Origin: Streptomyces sp. NRRL WC-3742
Lineage (GTDB): Bacteria > Actinomycetota > Actinomycetes > Streptomycetales > Streptomycetaceae
Assembly (NCBI RefSeq): GCF_000720635.1
Contig: NZ_JOCF01000016.1
Span: forward strand, 1-64,000
Reading direction: 5' to 3'
Length of the DNA stretch: 64,000 nucleotides
The notes below the pieces were generated by a model that saw only the letters and a program-made list of their open reading frames with translations, had not been told where the DNA came from and ran no database searches. Positions 16,850 to 26,188 of this stretch are shown here, piece after piece (the stretch's first letter is position 1; each line of letters starts with the position of its first letter). Made by a program: the position numbers and the translations under genes.

Positions 16850-17018
16850 CCAGTTCTCCTGGGCGTCGGCGTGAGGTGGCGGGGAGGGCGGAAGTGAGGA
16901 GGGGGAAATACGGGTCAACACCGCTCCACGAAGCGAGGGGATTTGACATGAACGCCGTTAATATCCAAAACGGTCAATTCCGTGGCCAGACCTTGGCACA
17001 GACGATTGGTCAAATCAA

Positions 17019-17028
17019 GGTCTATACC
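17019..17028. promoter_or_regulatory. GGTCTATACC palindrome-like site in the divergent ligase/hmo promoter region
   Basis: GGTCTATACC differs by one base from GGTCTAGACC, the core of DasR-type (GntR/HutC) operators. It is followed by AAT, and an outer inverted repeat ATTGGT (17005-17010) / ACCAAT (17026-17031) frames it. The surrounding 16925-17040 is much richer in A/T than the rest of the window, as expected for the promoter region of two divergent operons. Confidence 0.45.
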
Positions 17029-17095
17029 AATGGGACCCTTCCTCCTACGCTGCCGAACCGGGACTGGTCCGAGCGTGGCCGTCCGGGAAACGAGG

Positions 17096-18193
17096 ATGCC
17101 CGTGGGAGCACTCACGCTGGCCGGGATCGAACGCGCCGCGCGCGCAGAACTCACCCGGGAAATCTGGGACTTCATCGCGGGCGGAAGCGGCGACGAACGC
17201 ACCCTCGCGGCGAACCGCGAAGCCTTCTCCCACTATGCGCTTCGCCCCCGAACGATGGTCGACGTCACCACCTGCGAACCCGCCCTGACCCTGCTCGGCA
17301 GCCCCCTCGGCACACCGCTCGGCATCGCCCCCATGGCCTACCACCGGCTCGTCGACCCGGACGGGGAGACCGCCACCGCCCGCGCCGCCGGCCGCGCCGG
17401 AGCCCTGTTCGTGGCAGGAATGTTCGCCAGCCGCACCCTGGAGGAGATCGCCGAGGCGTCCACCGGCCCGCTCTGGCTCCAGCTGTACTGGCTGCGCGAA
17501 CGCGAGGCCCTCACCGCCCTGGTGGAGCGCGCCGAGGCATCCGGCTTCCGGGCACTGGTCCTGACCGTGGACGCCCCAAGGATCGGCAGACGGCTGCGCG
17601 ACCTGCGCAACGGCTTCGCCATCCCGCCCGATGTCCGCGCCGTCAACCTCGACCCCGCCCTGATGAGCGCCAGCCACCGGGCCGCCGACGGCAGTTCGGG
17701 CATCGCCGAACACGCCCGCCGCCAGTTCGACCCCAGCCTGACCTGGGCGGACCTCGCCTGGCTGCGCCGACGCACCCGGCTGCCCATCGTCCTCAAGGGC
17801 ATCCTCACCGCCGAGGACGCCCGCCTCGCCGTCGAGCACGGCGCCGACGCCGTGCTGGTCTCCAACCACGGAGGCCGTCAACTCGACGGTGCGATCCCGG
17901 CCCTGGCCGCCCTGCCCGAAGTCGTCGACGCCGTCCCCGCCACCGTGCCCGTCCTCCTCGACGGCGGGGTGCGCACCGGCGCCGACCTGGCCACCGCCCT
18001 GGCCCTCGGCGCCCGCGCCGTCCTGGTCGGCCGGCCCGTGCTCTGGGGCCTCGCCACCGGCGGAGAAGCTGGAGTGCTGCGGGTCCTCGACCTGCTGCGC
18101 GACGAACTGGAGCACACCATGGCCCTGTTGGGCCGCCCCCGGCTCGCCGACCTCGACCGCACGGCCGTCACCCCCTGGCCCGCGAGGGCGTGA
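17096..18193 (+). CDS. hmo: 4-hydroxymandelate oxidase (FMN-dependent alpha-hydroxyacid oxidase)
   Basis: The protein is 365 aa from ATG 17096; GTG 17075 is an alternative. It is a TIM-barrel FMN oxidase of the glycolate oxidase family. Visible features are FDF-like WDFIAGGSGDE at 24-34, K234 (IVLKGI), the catalytic SNHGGRQLD with H258 and R261, and a GRPVLWGLA FMN phosphate segment. The phrases GRRLRDLRNGFAIP and VLKGILTAEDARLAVEHGA closely follow hydroxymandelate oxidases of glycopeptide producers. It oxidises (hydroxy)mandelate to (hydroxy)phenylglyoxylate, the step between HmaS and HpgT. It is the first gene of a four-gene plus-strand operon. Confidence 0.93.
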   Translation: MPVGALTLAGIERAARAELTREIWDFIAGGSGDERTLAANREAFSHYALRPRTMVDVTTCEPALTLLGSPLGTPLGIAPMAYHRLVDPDGETATARAAGRAGALFVAGMFASRTLEEIAEASTGPLWLQLYWLREREALTALVERAEASGFRALVLTVDAPRIGRRLRDLRNGFAIPPDVRAVNLDPALMSASHRAADGSSGIAEHARRQFDPSLTWADLAWLRRRTRLPIVLKGILTAEDARLAVEHGADAVLVSNHGGRQLDGAIPALAALPEVVDAVPATVPVLLDGGVRTGADLATALALGARAVLVGRPVLWGLATGGEAGVLRVLDLLRDELEHTMALLGRPRLADLDRTAVTPWPARA

Positions 18194-18248
18194 GCCCGAA
18201 TGAACCGGGGCGCTACCGGGCCCCGTTCACCATGAAAAGAGACCCACG

Positions 18249-19025
18249 ATGACCACACCCGACACCCGATTCCCCGGCTGGGACTGGGACGACCCCGACG
18301 GACTGGCCACCCGGCTCGACGAGTTCAGCGCCGACGTCGCCACCTGCACCACCCTCGAGCCCCACCCCGGGCCCCTGCCGCAGACCCAAGCGGACTTCCG
18401 CGAACTCGGCCTCACCGGAATCGAGTTCGCCGCCTTCCGCACCGCTCACCCCGAGGGCCTCGGCACCGACCTCGCCACCCTGCGCAGCCCCGACACGGCC
18501 GCCGAACCCGGCACGCTCTACCGCGTCGACGGCGAGCGCTGGTTCACCCGGCTCGACATCTCCAAGCCCCTGCCCTTCGCCGACGCCAGCGTCGACTGGG
18601 TGTACGCGGAGCACCTCATCGAGCACGTCACCATGCCCGTCGCCGTCGGCTGGCTGAGCGAGGCCCGCCGCGTCCTGCGCCCCGGCGGCGTCCTGCGCGT
18701 CACCACCCCCGACCTCGCCCGCTACCTGGTCGGCTACGCCACCGGCGACGGCTTCCTCACCAAGCACCGCCGCCGCCTGACCACCCTCGGCTTCGGCCCG
18801 CCGATGCCGGACCGCCCGGCGTTCCTGGTCAACCAGATCTTCCGCCACTACGGCCACCAGTGGATCTACGACCTGGACGAGCTGCGCCACGTCCTCACCC
18901 GGGCGGGCTTCACCCCCGACCGCATCCGCCACTGCGCCTACCGCCAGGGCGTACGCCCCGACGTCGCCGACCTCGACACCGCCTTCCGCACCGACGAGAC
19001 CATCTACGTCGAGGCCGACCGCTAG
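18249..19025 (+). CDS. SAM-dependent methyltransferase (class I)
   Basis: The protein is 258 aa. The motif-II/III region LDISKPLPFADASVDWVYAEHLIEHV and post-motif RRVLRPGGVLRVTTPDLAR are those of Methyltransf_11-like enzymes, including the acidic residue and the LRPGG turn. The glycine-rich SAM motif I is weak or shortened (RVDGERWFTRLDI). This is seen in a subfamily where the upstream part is degenerate, so activity is likely but not certain. A YDLDELRHVLTRAGF segment near the C-terminus is typical of that subfamily. AAGAGAC precedes ATG 18249. Probably it O-, N- or C-methylates the cluster product; the acceptor is unknown. Confidence 0.82.
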   Translation: MTTPDTRFPGWDWDDPDGLATRLDEFSADVATCTTLEPHPGPLPQTQADFRELGLTGIEFAAFRTAHPEGLGTDLATLRSPDTAAEPGTLYRVDGERWFTRLDISKPLPFADASVDWVYAEHLIEHVTMPVAVGWLSEARRVLRPGGVLRVTTPDLARYLVGYATGDGFLTKHRRRLTTLGFGPPMPDRPAFLVNQIFRHYGHQWIYDLDELRHVLTRAGFTPDRIRHCAYRQGVRPDVADLDTAFRTDETIYVEADR

Positions 19026-19062
19026 ATCCCTCACACAGAGACACCGAACGGGACAGCCACCC

Positions 19063-19998
19063 ATGCCCCTCAACCCCCAGGCCGAAGCCTTCCGTGCCCG
19101 CCGCGCGGCCGACGGCGCGCCGCCGCTGTACACCCTCACCCTCGCCGAGGCCCGCGCCGCCGACCTCGCCGACATCCAGGCATCCGCCGGCACCCCCGAG
19201 CCCGTCGCCGCCGTCGAGGAGCACCGCATCCCCGGCCCCGGCGGCGACCTCACCCTCCGGCTCTACCGCCCCGAACCACCCGGGCGCGAACTACCCGCCC
19301 TGCTCTACCTGTTCGGCGGCGGCTGGACCCTCGGCTCGCCCGACACCAGCGACGCGATCTGCCGCCGCCTGACCAACGCCGTCGGCTGCGTCACCGCCTC
19401 CGTCGGCTACCGCCTCGCCCCCGAGCACCCCTTCCCCGCCGCCCTCCACGACTGCCACGCCGCCCTCCGTCAACTCGTACACAGAGCATCCGAGTTCGGC
19501 ATCGACCCGACCCGCCTCGCGGTCGGCGGCGACAGCGCCGGCGGCAACCTCACCGCCGCCCTCACCCTGCTCCTGCGCGCCGAGGGCGGCCCCTCCCTGC
19601 GGCACCAGCTGCTGGTCTACCCCAACACCGACCACGGCGCCGACACCCCCTCGCTGCGCGAACACGACGACCCGGCGCTGTTCAACCGCCGCTCCGTCGC
19701 CTGGTACTGGGGCCACTACCTCGCCGACCCGGCCGACGGCGCCCGCCCGTACGCCTCCCCGCTGCGCGCCGACACCCTGGCGGGCCTGCCGCCCGCGACC
19801 GTCCTCACCGCCGAGTACGACCCGCTGCGCGACGAGGGCGAGCAGTACGCCGAGGCCCTGCGCGCCGCCGGCGTGCCCGTCGACCTGCGGCGCTACGAGG
19901 GCGTGCCGCACGGCTTCTTCGCCATGACCGGCACCCTGGACGCCGCCGCCGAGGCCCAGGCCCACGCCGCCGAGCGCCTCCGGGAGGCCCTGCGATGA
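19063..19998 (+). CDS. Alpha/beta hydrolase, hormone-sensitive-lipase type
   Basis: The protein is 311 aa. The nucleophile is S158 in GGDSAGGN, with acid in EYDPLRDEG and His in GVPHGFF near the C-terminus, a complete triad. The HGGG oxyanion motif is FGGG (84-87), so the first His is replaced by Phe. Family members hydrolyse esters or, rarely, amides; in biosynthetic clusters they may release product or edit carriers. The stop overlaps the hpgT start by ATGA, so expression is tied to arylglycine formation. Confidence 0.88.
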   Translation: MPLNPQAEAFRARRAADGAPPLYTLTLAEARAADLADIQASAGTPEPVAAVEEHRIPGPGGDLTLRLYRPEPPGRELPALLYLFGGGWTLGSPDTSDAICRRLTNAVGCVTASVGYRLAPEHPFPAALHDCHAALRQLVHRASEFGIDPTRLAVGGDSAGGNLTAALTLLLRAEGGPSLRHQLLVYPNTDHGADTPSLREHDDPALFNRRSVAWYWGHYLADPADGARPYASPLRADTLAGLPPATVLTAEYDPLRDEGEQYAEALRAAGVPVDLRRYEGVPHGFFAMTGTLDAAAEAQAHAAERLREALR

Positions 19999-21287
19999 TC
20001 CTCGACCTGGCCGAGCTGCACGCCTCGCTCTCCGACCCGCTGCTGGACGCGATGACCTTCCTCAACGAGGTCACCACCCGCTACCCGGACGCCGTCTCCT
20101 TCGCCCCCGGCCGCCCCTACGAGGGCTTCTTCGAGCCCGAGGACGTCCCCCGCTACCTCGACGCCTACCTCGCCCACCTCGCCGAGCGGGGCCTGGACCG
20201 CGACGCCGTGCGCACCACCCTGTTCCAGTACGGCCCCACCAAGGGCATCATCGCCGACCTGGTGGCCCGCACCCTCGCCAACGACGAGGGCCTCACCGCG
20301 GCCCCCGAAGCCCTGGTCCTCACCGTCGGCGCCCAGGAGGGCATGCTGCTGACCCTGCGCGCCCTGTGCGCGGGCCCCGAGGACGTCCTGCTGGTCAGCT
20401 CACCCTGCTACGTCGGCGTCACCGGCGCCGCCCGCCTGCTGGGCATCGCCACCCGCCCCGTCCCCGAGGGCCCCGACGGCGGCCCCGACCCGGAGGCCGT
20501 GCGCGCCGCCGCCCGCGCCGTACGGGCCGAGGGTGGCCGCCCCCGCGCCCTCTACGTCGTCCCGGACTTCGCCAACCCCTCCGGCACCAGCATGCCCCTG
20601 CGGGCCCGCACCCGGCTGCTGGAGACGGCGGGCGCCGAGGGCCTGCTGGTCATCGAGGACAACCCCTACGGCTTCTTCGCCCGCACCCCCGGCGAGCGCC
20701 CCACCCTCAAGGCCCTGGACCGCGAGCAGCAGGTCGTCTACCTCGGCTCCTTCGCCAAGACCTGCTTCCCCGGCGCCCGCCTCGGCTACGTCCTCGCCGA
20801 CCAGGAGGTCAGCGCGCCCTGCGGCCGCACCAGCCTGCTCGCCGACGAACTCGCCAAGCTCAAGAGCATGACGACCGTCAACACGCCCGCGCTCAGCCAG
20901 GCCGTGATCGGCGGCATGCTCCTCACCCACGACTGTCGGCTGCGCGCCGCCAACGCCCGCGCCACGGCCCACTACGCGGCCGGCATGGACACCCTGCTGC
21001 GGGAGCTGGAGCGGCACTTCCCCGCCTCCGGGCAGCGCAGCCTCGGCGTGTCCTGGAACCGGCCCGAGGGCGGCTTCTTCGCCGTCCTGACCGTGCCCTT
21101 CGTTGCCGACGAGGAGGCCATGGAGCGCTGCGCCCGCGAGTACGGGGTGCTGTGGACGCCGATGGCCCCGTTCTACCCGGCGGGCGGCGGCGAGCGCCGG
21201 CTGCGGCTGTCCGTCAGCTCGGTGACGCAGGACCAGATCATCGACGGGGTGGCCAAGCTGGCGGCCTTCATCACCGCCCGGGCCTGA
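19995..21287 (+). CDS. hpgT: 4-hydroxyphenylglycine aminotransferase
   Basis: The protein is 430 aa, a class I/II PLP aminotransferase. The Schiff-base lysine is K255 (GSFAKTCFPGARLGY), the PLP-ring Asp is in VIEDNPYGF (222), and the PLP-associated Tyr is in LFQYGPTKG. The N-terminal LNEVTTRYPDAVSFAPGRP phrase and overall length fit HpgT enzymes. HpgT transaminates (hydroxy)phenylglyoxylate, commonly with tyrosine as amino donor, regenerating hydroxyphenylpyruvate for HmaS. It closes the three-step arylglycine route with hmaS and hmo. A long perfect hairpin follows the gene. Whether phenylglycine or hydroxyphenylglycine is made depends on HmaS substrate choice. Confidence 0.9.
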   Translation: MILDLAELHASLSDPLLDAMTFLNEVTTRYPDAVSFAPGRPYEGFFEPEDVPRYLDAYLAHLAERGLDRDAVRTTLFQYGPTKGIIADLVARTLANDEGLTAAPEALVLTVGAQEGMLLTLRALCAGPEDVLLVSSPCYVGVTGAARLLGIATRPVPEGPDGGPDPEAVRAAARAVRAEGGRPRALYVVPDFANPSGTSMPLRARTRLLETAGAEGLLVIEDNPYGFFARTPGERPTLKALDREQQVVYLGSFAKTCFPGARLGYVLADQEVSAPCGRTSLLADELAKLKSMTTVNTPALSQAVIGGMLLTHDCRLRAANARATAHYAAGMDTLLRELERHFPASGQRSLGVSWNRPEGGFFAVLTVPFVADEEAMERCAREYGVLWTPMAPFYPAGGGERRLRLSVSSVTQDQIIDGVAKLAAFITARA

Positions 21288-21299
21288 TCCCCCGGACGC

Positions 21300-21339
21300 A
21301 CGAGTAGGGCCCGGTCCACGCGGACCGGGCCCTACTCGT
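21300..21339. terminator. Bidirectional hairpin between hpgT and the ABC permease
   Basis: An 18-bp perfect inverted repeat (left arm 21300-21317, right arm 21322-21339) with a 4-base ACGC loop lies between converging genes. It starts 12 bases after the hpgT stop and ends 12 bases before the permease stop. It has no long U tract, as is common for strong hairpin terminators in high-GC actinomycetes. Confidence 0.9.
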
Positions 21340-21351
21340 ACGGAAGGGGGA

Positions 21352-22116
21352 TCAGCGCACCCGGGTGGAGAACAGCCGCGCCGACCAGTACACGGCCAGC
21401 GCCGTCATCACCACCACGACCAGCAGCCCCTGCCACACCGCGCTGTCCCCGGCGTGCCCGGAGAAGAGCGCGCGCATGCCCTCCACGGCCCAGTAGAAGG
21501 GGTTCCAGTGCGCGATTCCCTGCAGCCACCCCGGCGCCAGGGTGAGCGGCAGCAGCACCCCCGACAGCAGCGCGATCGGCTGGGCGATGGTGTTGACCAC
21601 CGGCGCCATCGCCGCGTCGGCCGGCACCATCAGCGCGATCCCGTAGGAGATCGCCGAGGTCATCAGCGCCAGCAGCCCCAGCAGCACGTAGGCGAGCAGC
21701 AGGTTCAGCGGGCTCACCCGCAGCCCGAAGGGCAGCGCGATCAGGGTGATCAGCACCGCCTGGACGAGCAGCGCCACCATCTCGCGCAGCGCCCGCCCGA
21801 GCAGCAGCGCCAGCCGGCTGACGGGCGTGACGCGGGAGCGCTCGATGATCCCGGCCTTGAGCTCGCCGAGCAGGCTGAAGCCGGTGAAGAGCCCGCCGAA
21901 GATGCACAGCACCGCCAACAGGCCCGGCACGTACACCTGGTAGGCGTCGGCGTAGCTGATCGTGCCCTGCGGGGCGAGCACCTTCTTGAGCAGGGGCGCG
22001 AACAGCAGCAGGTAGAACAGGGGCTGGATGATCCCGACGGCGATCCACACCGGCGTGCGGGCCATCAGCAGCAGCTGGCGCTGGAAGACCAGCCAGGTGT
22101 CGCGGGCGAGCTTCAC
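21352..22116 (-). CDS. ABC-2 type permease (DrrB-like)
   Basis: The protein is 254 aa with about six hydrophobic helices, e.g. IAVGIIQPLFYLLLFAPLL near 25-45 and LLVVVVMTALAVYWSA near the end. The GELKAGIIERSRVTPVSR segment is characteristic of drug-exporting ABC-2 permeases. It pairs with the ATPase gene 19 bp upstream. Together they should form an inner-membrane exporter like daunorubicin DrrAB and may provide product export and self-resistance. Confidence 0.93.
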   Translation of the reverse strand: MKLARDTWLVFQRQLLLMARTPVWIAVGIIQPLFYLLLFAPLLKKVLAPQGTISYADAYQVYVPGLLAVLCIFGGLFTGFSLLGELKAGIIERSRVTPVSRLALLLGRALREMVALLVQAVLITLIALPFGLRVSPLNLLLAYVLLGLLALMTSAISYGIALMVPADAAMAPVVNTIAQPIALLSGVLLPLTLAPGWLQGIAHWNPFYWAVEGMRALFSGHAGDSAVWQGLLVVVVMTALAVYWSARLFSTRVR

Positions 22117-22135
22117 GGTCTCCCCAAGAGGTCGG

Positions 22136-23218
<1,083 letters not shown>

Positions 23219-23247
23219 CCTAGGGCGAACCGGGGTCCGGAAACAAT

Positions 23248-23257
23248 GGCCTAGACC
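23248..23257. promoter_or_regulatory. GGCCTAGACC site upstream of the exporter genes
   Basis: In the 64-bp gap between the glycosyltransferase stop and the exporter ATPase start, GGCCTAGACC (one base from the palindrome GGTCTAGACC) is flanked by AT on the left and AAT on the right. It lies about 30-40 bp upstream of the ATPase GTG. A wider inverted repeat GGTCC (23234-23238) / GGACC (23261-23265) surrounds it. Confidence 0.45.
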
Positions 23258-23282
23258 AATGGACCTGTGATCACCGGTTCTG

Positions 23283-24455
23283 CTAAAGGGGCGTCCGCGC
23301 GGGTGCCCCGACCAGCGCCTCCAGCCGGTCGGCCGCCGCCACCGCGCCCCCTCCCGCGAGCAGGTCGCGGCCGACGCGAACCGCCCGTTCCCGTACGTCC
23401 GGTGACTCCAGGACGGTGCCCAGCGCCTCCGCCAGCCGCTCCGGCGTCACCCGGGCGAACGGCACCCGCAGGCCCGCCCCGGCCGCCGCCACCTGCGCGG
23501 CGACGAAGGGCTGGTCGTGCCGGATCGGCGCCGTCACCAGCGGCAGCCCGTGGGCGAGCGCCTCGCCGACGGTGTTCATCCCGCCGTGGCAGAGCACCGC
23601 GTCCAGCTCCCCGCGCGCCATCAGCTCCAGGACCGGCGCCCGGTCCACCGCCACCGCGTGGGAGGGAAGTTCGGGCAGCAGCTCGCGCGGCGCGGCGAAC
23701 ACCGGCTGCACGCCGGGCCCGCACAGCTCCAGCGCCAGGACGGCCCGCGAGAGGAACCCGGCGCCCAGCTCGCCCGCCAGCGTGCCCATCGTCACCAGGA
23801 CGCGCCGGCGGCCCGGCGTCAGGCGCTCCCACGGGAAGTCCGCGTCGGCCGGCCGGGTGCGCAGCACCGGCCCGACCAGGGCGTGGTGCGCGGGCGGCGC
23901 GGCCTCGCCGGTCAGCGCGGGGCCGGTGGTGGCCAGCAGCAGGGCGGGGGAGAAGCGCGGATCGGTGAACTCCTCCTCGGGCAGCTCGGCCCGCTCCCAC
24001 AGCCCGCGCAGCAGGCCCTCCGTCCACGCCTCCACCTGCGGCAACGCCCGGTAGGGGCGGCCCAGTTCCATCGCCCCCGGCGCGAAACTCGCCCAGGGCA
24101 GCCCGTGCCGGTGGGCCGCGATCGCCCCCGCCGGGGTGTGCTGGTCCACCAGCAGCGCGTCCGGGCGGAACTCGCGCACGATCGTGTCCAGCGGCTTCGC
24201 GGTGAACCGCGCGTACGGGACGATGAAGCCCTCCCACAGCGAGCGCAGCGCGGCCAGCCCGTGCCCGCCCTGCGCGCGGAAGGCCCGCGTCCCGGTGCCG
24301 AGCACCTGCGCGTCCGGCCCGAGCAGCGGGCGCAGCACCGTCTCGGTGCCCGTCCAGGCGACCTCGTGGCCGCGCGCGGTCAGTTCGGCGGCGATGCCCG
24401 CCGCCGGATTGACGTGCCCGGTCAACGGGGGCATCACCAGCAGGAAACGAGTCAT
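23283..24455 (-). CDS. Glycosyltransferase, GT1 (UGT/MGT-like)
   Basis: The protein is 390 aa from ATG 24455, overlapping the ACP-like gene by ATGA. It has a two-Rossmann GT-B layout: the N-terminal LLVMPPLTGHVNPAAGIAAELTARGH acceptor domain, and a C-terminal donor domain with LCHGGMNTVGEALAHGLPLVTAPIRHDQPF, the sugar-nucleotide signature of macrolide and other natural-product glycosyltransferases. It should attach a sugar to the cluster product or to an intermediate. No deoxysugar genes occur in the cluster, so a common NDP-sugar is likely unless the sugar genes at 38614-41845 contribute. The same reaction could also serve self-protection. Confidence 0.92.
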   Translation of the reverse strand: MTRFLLVMPPLTGHVNPAAGIAAELTARGHEVAWTGTETVLRPLLGPDAQVLGTGTRAFRAQGGHGLAALRSLWEGFIVPYARFTAKPLDTIVREFRPDALLVDQHTPAGAIAAHRHGLPWASFAPGAMELGRPYRALPQVEAWTEGLLRGLWERAELPEEEFTDPRFSPALLLATTGPALTGEAAPPAHHALVGPVLRTRPADADFPWERLTPGRRRVLVTMGTLAGELGAGFLSRAVLALELCGPGVQPVFAAPRELLPELPSHAVAVDRAPVLELMARGELDAVLCHGGMNTVGEALAHGLPLVTAPIRHDQPFVAAQVAAAGAGLRVPFARVTPERLAEALGTVLESPDVRERAVRVGRDLLAGGGAVAAADRLEALVGAPARTPL

Positions 24456-24733
24456 GACCGGTCCTCCTCGGGCAGCAGCCGGTGCAGGTCGGCGACGGTC
24501 AGGGCCTCCAGGGCGGCCAGGTCGAGCCCGGACCGGAGCCCGGCCAGGTCGGCGCCCGGGCCGAAGCGGGCGCGCAGCAGGGCGTCCAGGGCGGCGAGTT
24601 CGCACTCGTCCAGCAGGAGGTCCCCGTCGAGGCGGGACTGCGGGGTGATCGCCTCCGCCCAGTCGGGCGGGGCGTCCGCCGCCTCGGCCAGCAGGGTGAT
24701 CAGTTCGGGGTGCAACGGCCCGCAAGGGGGCAT
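24452..24733 (-). CDS. ACP-like protein lacking the phosphopantetheine serine
   Basis: The protein is 93 aa from ATG 24733; an upstream in-frame TTG with GGGAG is an alternative. Size and pattern are those of an acyl carrier protein: a first helix, a loop, then RLDGDLLLDECELAALDALLRARFG and a final ALTVADLHRLLPE helix. Where carriers have D-S-L, this has D42-E43-C44-E45-L46, so no serine is available for pantetheine. It therefore cannot be a normal carrier. It may be a protein-interaction partner, for example helping the adjacent glycosyltransferase dock to a carrier-bound substrate. The family call is by pattern only. Confidence 0.6.
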   Translation of the reverse strand: MPPCGPLHPELITLLAEAADAPPDWAEAITPQSRLDGDLLLDECELAALDALLRARFGPGADLAGLRSGLDLAALEALTVADLHRLLPEEDRS

Positions 24734-24856
24734 GGGTTCACGGTCTGACAAGGGAGTTTCTCCCGTCGGCTCGACGGCACGGGGTGGTCGCGACGGCCCC
24801 GGGCGCACGGTGGGCGCGGGCGGTCGCGCAGGAGTCTGTCAAGGGCCCGAGATCAC

Positions 24857-24885
24857 TTGTGCGACCGGTCGGGCGTGGTGATACT
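24857..24885 (+). promoter_or_regulatory. Probable sigma-70-type promoter for the KAS III operon, giving a leaderless message
   Basis: TTGTGC (24857-24862) and GATACT (24880-24885) are 17 bp apart, the ideal spacing. Transcription would begin about 7 bases later, at or next to GTG 24893. That would make the first gene leaderless, which agrees with the absence of a Shine-Dalgarno sequence. Confidence 0.5.
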
Positions 24886-24892
24886 AGCCCGC

Positions 24893-25825
24893 GTGACCGC
24901 ACTGGAGGCAGTGGCCGTTCACCTCCCCCCGCTCTCCGTGCCGATCGAGGCGGTGGGTGAGCGCCTCGGCCTGACCCCACGTCAACTCCGACTCTTCCGC
25001 CGCTTCCACGGCCTGGACCGGCTCCGGCTGGATCCGGACGGGACGCTGCCCGACCTGCTCGAAGCCGCCCTGGACAAGCTCGGCGCACTGAACGGACGTG
25101 AACGGCACGTCCGCTACGTGATCCACGCCCGCAGCATGCCCGTCGCGGTGCCCCACCCGCTCAACCCCCTGCACGACCTGCTCGACGCCCACGGCCTCGG
25201 CCACGCGAGCGCGTTCACCGTCACCCACCACGCGTGCGCGGTGGGCCTGCTCGCCATCGACCTGGCGGGCCGCCTGCTGGCCGGAGACCCCGACCCGCAG
25301 GCCCTGGCCCTGGTCCTCGCCGGCGAGAAGACCTTCACCCGGGACGCCCAACTGGTGCCCGAGACCGGGATCTTCGCCGAGGGCGCGGCCGCCTGCCTGG
25401 TCAGTGCCGGCGGCGAGCGCCACCGGGTGCTCTCCTACGCGGTGCGCCAGCGCCCGGAGTTCGACGGCCGGCTGGCCGAGGACGCCGACCTGCTCGCCCG
25501 CTACCAGCGGGAGTACCCGGACGTCATGGTCGAGGCGATCGAGGCGGCCCTGGACGAGGCGGGCCTGCGCCTCGACGAGCTGGCCGCGATCCTGCCGCAC
25601 AACGTCAACCAGGCGTCCTGGCGGATGATCGCGCGCCGGATCGGCTACCCGCTGGACAAGGTGGTGCTGGACAACGTGCTGTCGGTGGGGCACAGTTTCG
25701 CTGCGGACAGCCTCATCAACCTCCACACGGCCACCACCCGTGGGACGGTCCAGCGGGGCGAGCCCTACCTGATCGCCGCCGCCGGCGTCGGAGCGACCTT
25801 CTCCGCGATGGCCGTGCGCTGCTGA
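24893..25825 (+). CDS. KAS III-like ketosynthase with Cys-His-His active site
   Basis: The protein is 310 aa from GTG 24893. It follows the FabH layout. Nucleophile C115 is in VTHHACAVGLLAI, H236 in ILPHNVNQASW, and the third residue, normally Asn in GNTSAAS, is H267 in SVGHSFAADSLINL. Loss of that Asn weakens decarboxylation of a malonyl-type extender, so this enzyme may condense without standard decarboxylation or act as an acyltransferase. An ACP and a half-length thiolase-fold protein follow in the operon. This recalls PqsC, a FabH-like subunit that works with the degenerate PqsB. It probably primes or joins an aryl or acyl unit on the following ACP. Confidence 0.88.
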   Translation: MTALEAVAVHLPPLSVPIEAVGERLGLTPRQLRLFRRFHGLDRLRLDPDGTLPDLLEAALDKLGALNGRERHVRYVIHARSMPVAVPHPLNPLHDLLDAHGLGHASAFTVTHHACAVGLLAIDLAGRLLAGDPDPQALALVLAGEKTFTRDAQLVPETGIFAEGAAACLVSAGGERHRVLSYAVRQRPEFDGRLAEDADLLARYQREYPDVMVEAIEAALDEAGLRLDELAAILPHNVNQASWRMIARRIGYPLDKVVLDNVLSVGHSFAADSLINLHTATTRGTVQRGEPYLIAAAGVGATFSAMAVRC

Positions 25826-25893
25826 CGCGCCGCCATCCACCGACCACCTCTCCGCGTCTCCCAGTTTCCCACGCAAGACGGGACGGAACCCCC

Positions 25894-26184
25894 ATGCCAG
25901 ATCCAGTGGTCCAGACCACCGACCCCGAGATGCGCGAGCGCGTCCTGCACGGCATCGGCGAGCTGCTGCCGCGCGTCCTCAAGCGCGACCTGCCCGAGAT
26001 CCCCGAGAACGCCTGCCTCTTCGACGACCTCGGCCTCACCTCCGCCGGGACCATCGAGCTCATCCTGGAGCTGGAGGAGTCCCTCGACATCCAGGTCGAC
26101 GTCGAGCAGATCACCGAGGACGACCTGCGCTCCGTCACCAACCTGGCCGACTACGTCGCCGGCCACCTCATCCCCGAGGACTGA
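25894..26184 (+). CDS. Acyl carrier protein
   Basis: The product is 96 aa from ATG 25894 with GGGACGGAACCC upstream. The pantetheine serine is S50 in FDDLGLTSAGTIELILELEE. The LTSxGxxEL form is commoner in carriers of discrete or hybrid systems than in FabC-type ACPs. The domain ends with RSVTNLADYVAGHLI, as usual. It lies between the KAS III and its half-length partner, with 4 bp to the next start, so it is probably their cognate carrier. Confidence 0.92.
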   Translation: MPDPVVQTTDPEMRERVLHGIGELLPRVLKRDLPEIPENACLFDDLGLTSAGTIELILELEESLDIQVDVEQITEDDLRSVTNLADYVAGHLIPED

Positions 26185-26188
26185 CCGG

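Noticed and set aside
16943..16964. TTGACA followed by TAATAT as a strong promoter
   Set aside because: The two boxes are only 10 bp apart, too close for a sigma-70 promoter, and neither pairs with a second box at correct spacing.
16948..17095. Short AT-richer reading frame starting ATG 16948 with GAGGGG upstream
   Set aside because: It runs out of frame into hmo, lacks actinomycete codon bias and matches nothing; the A/T content is better explained by the divergent promoter region.
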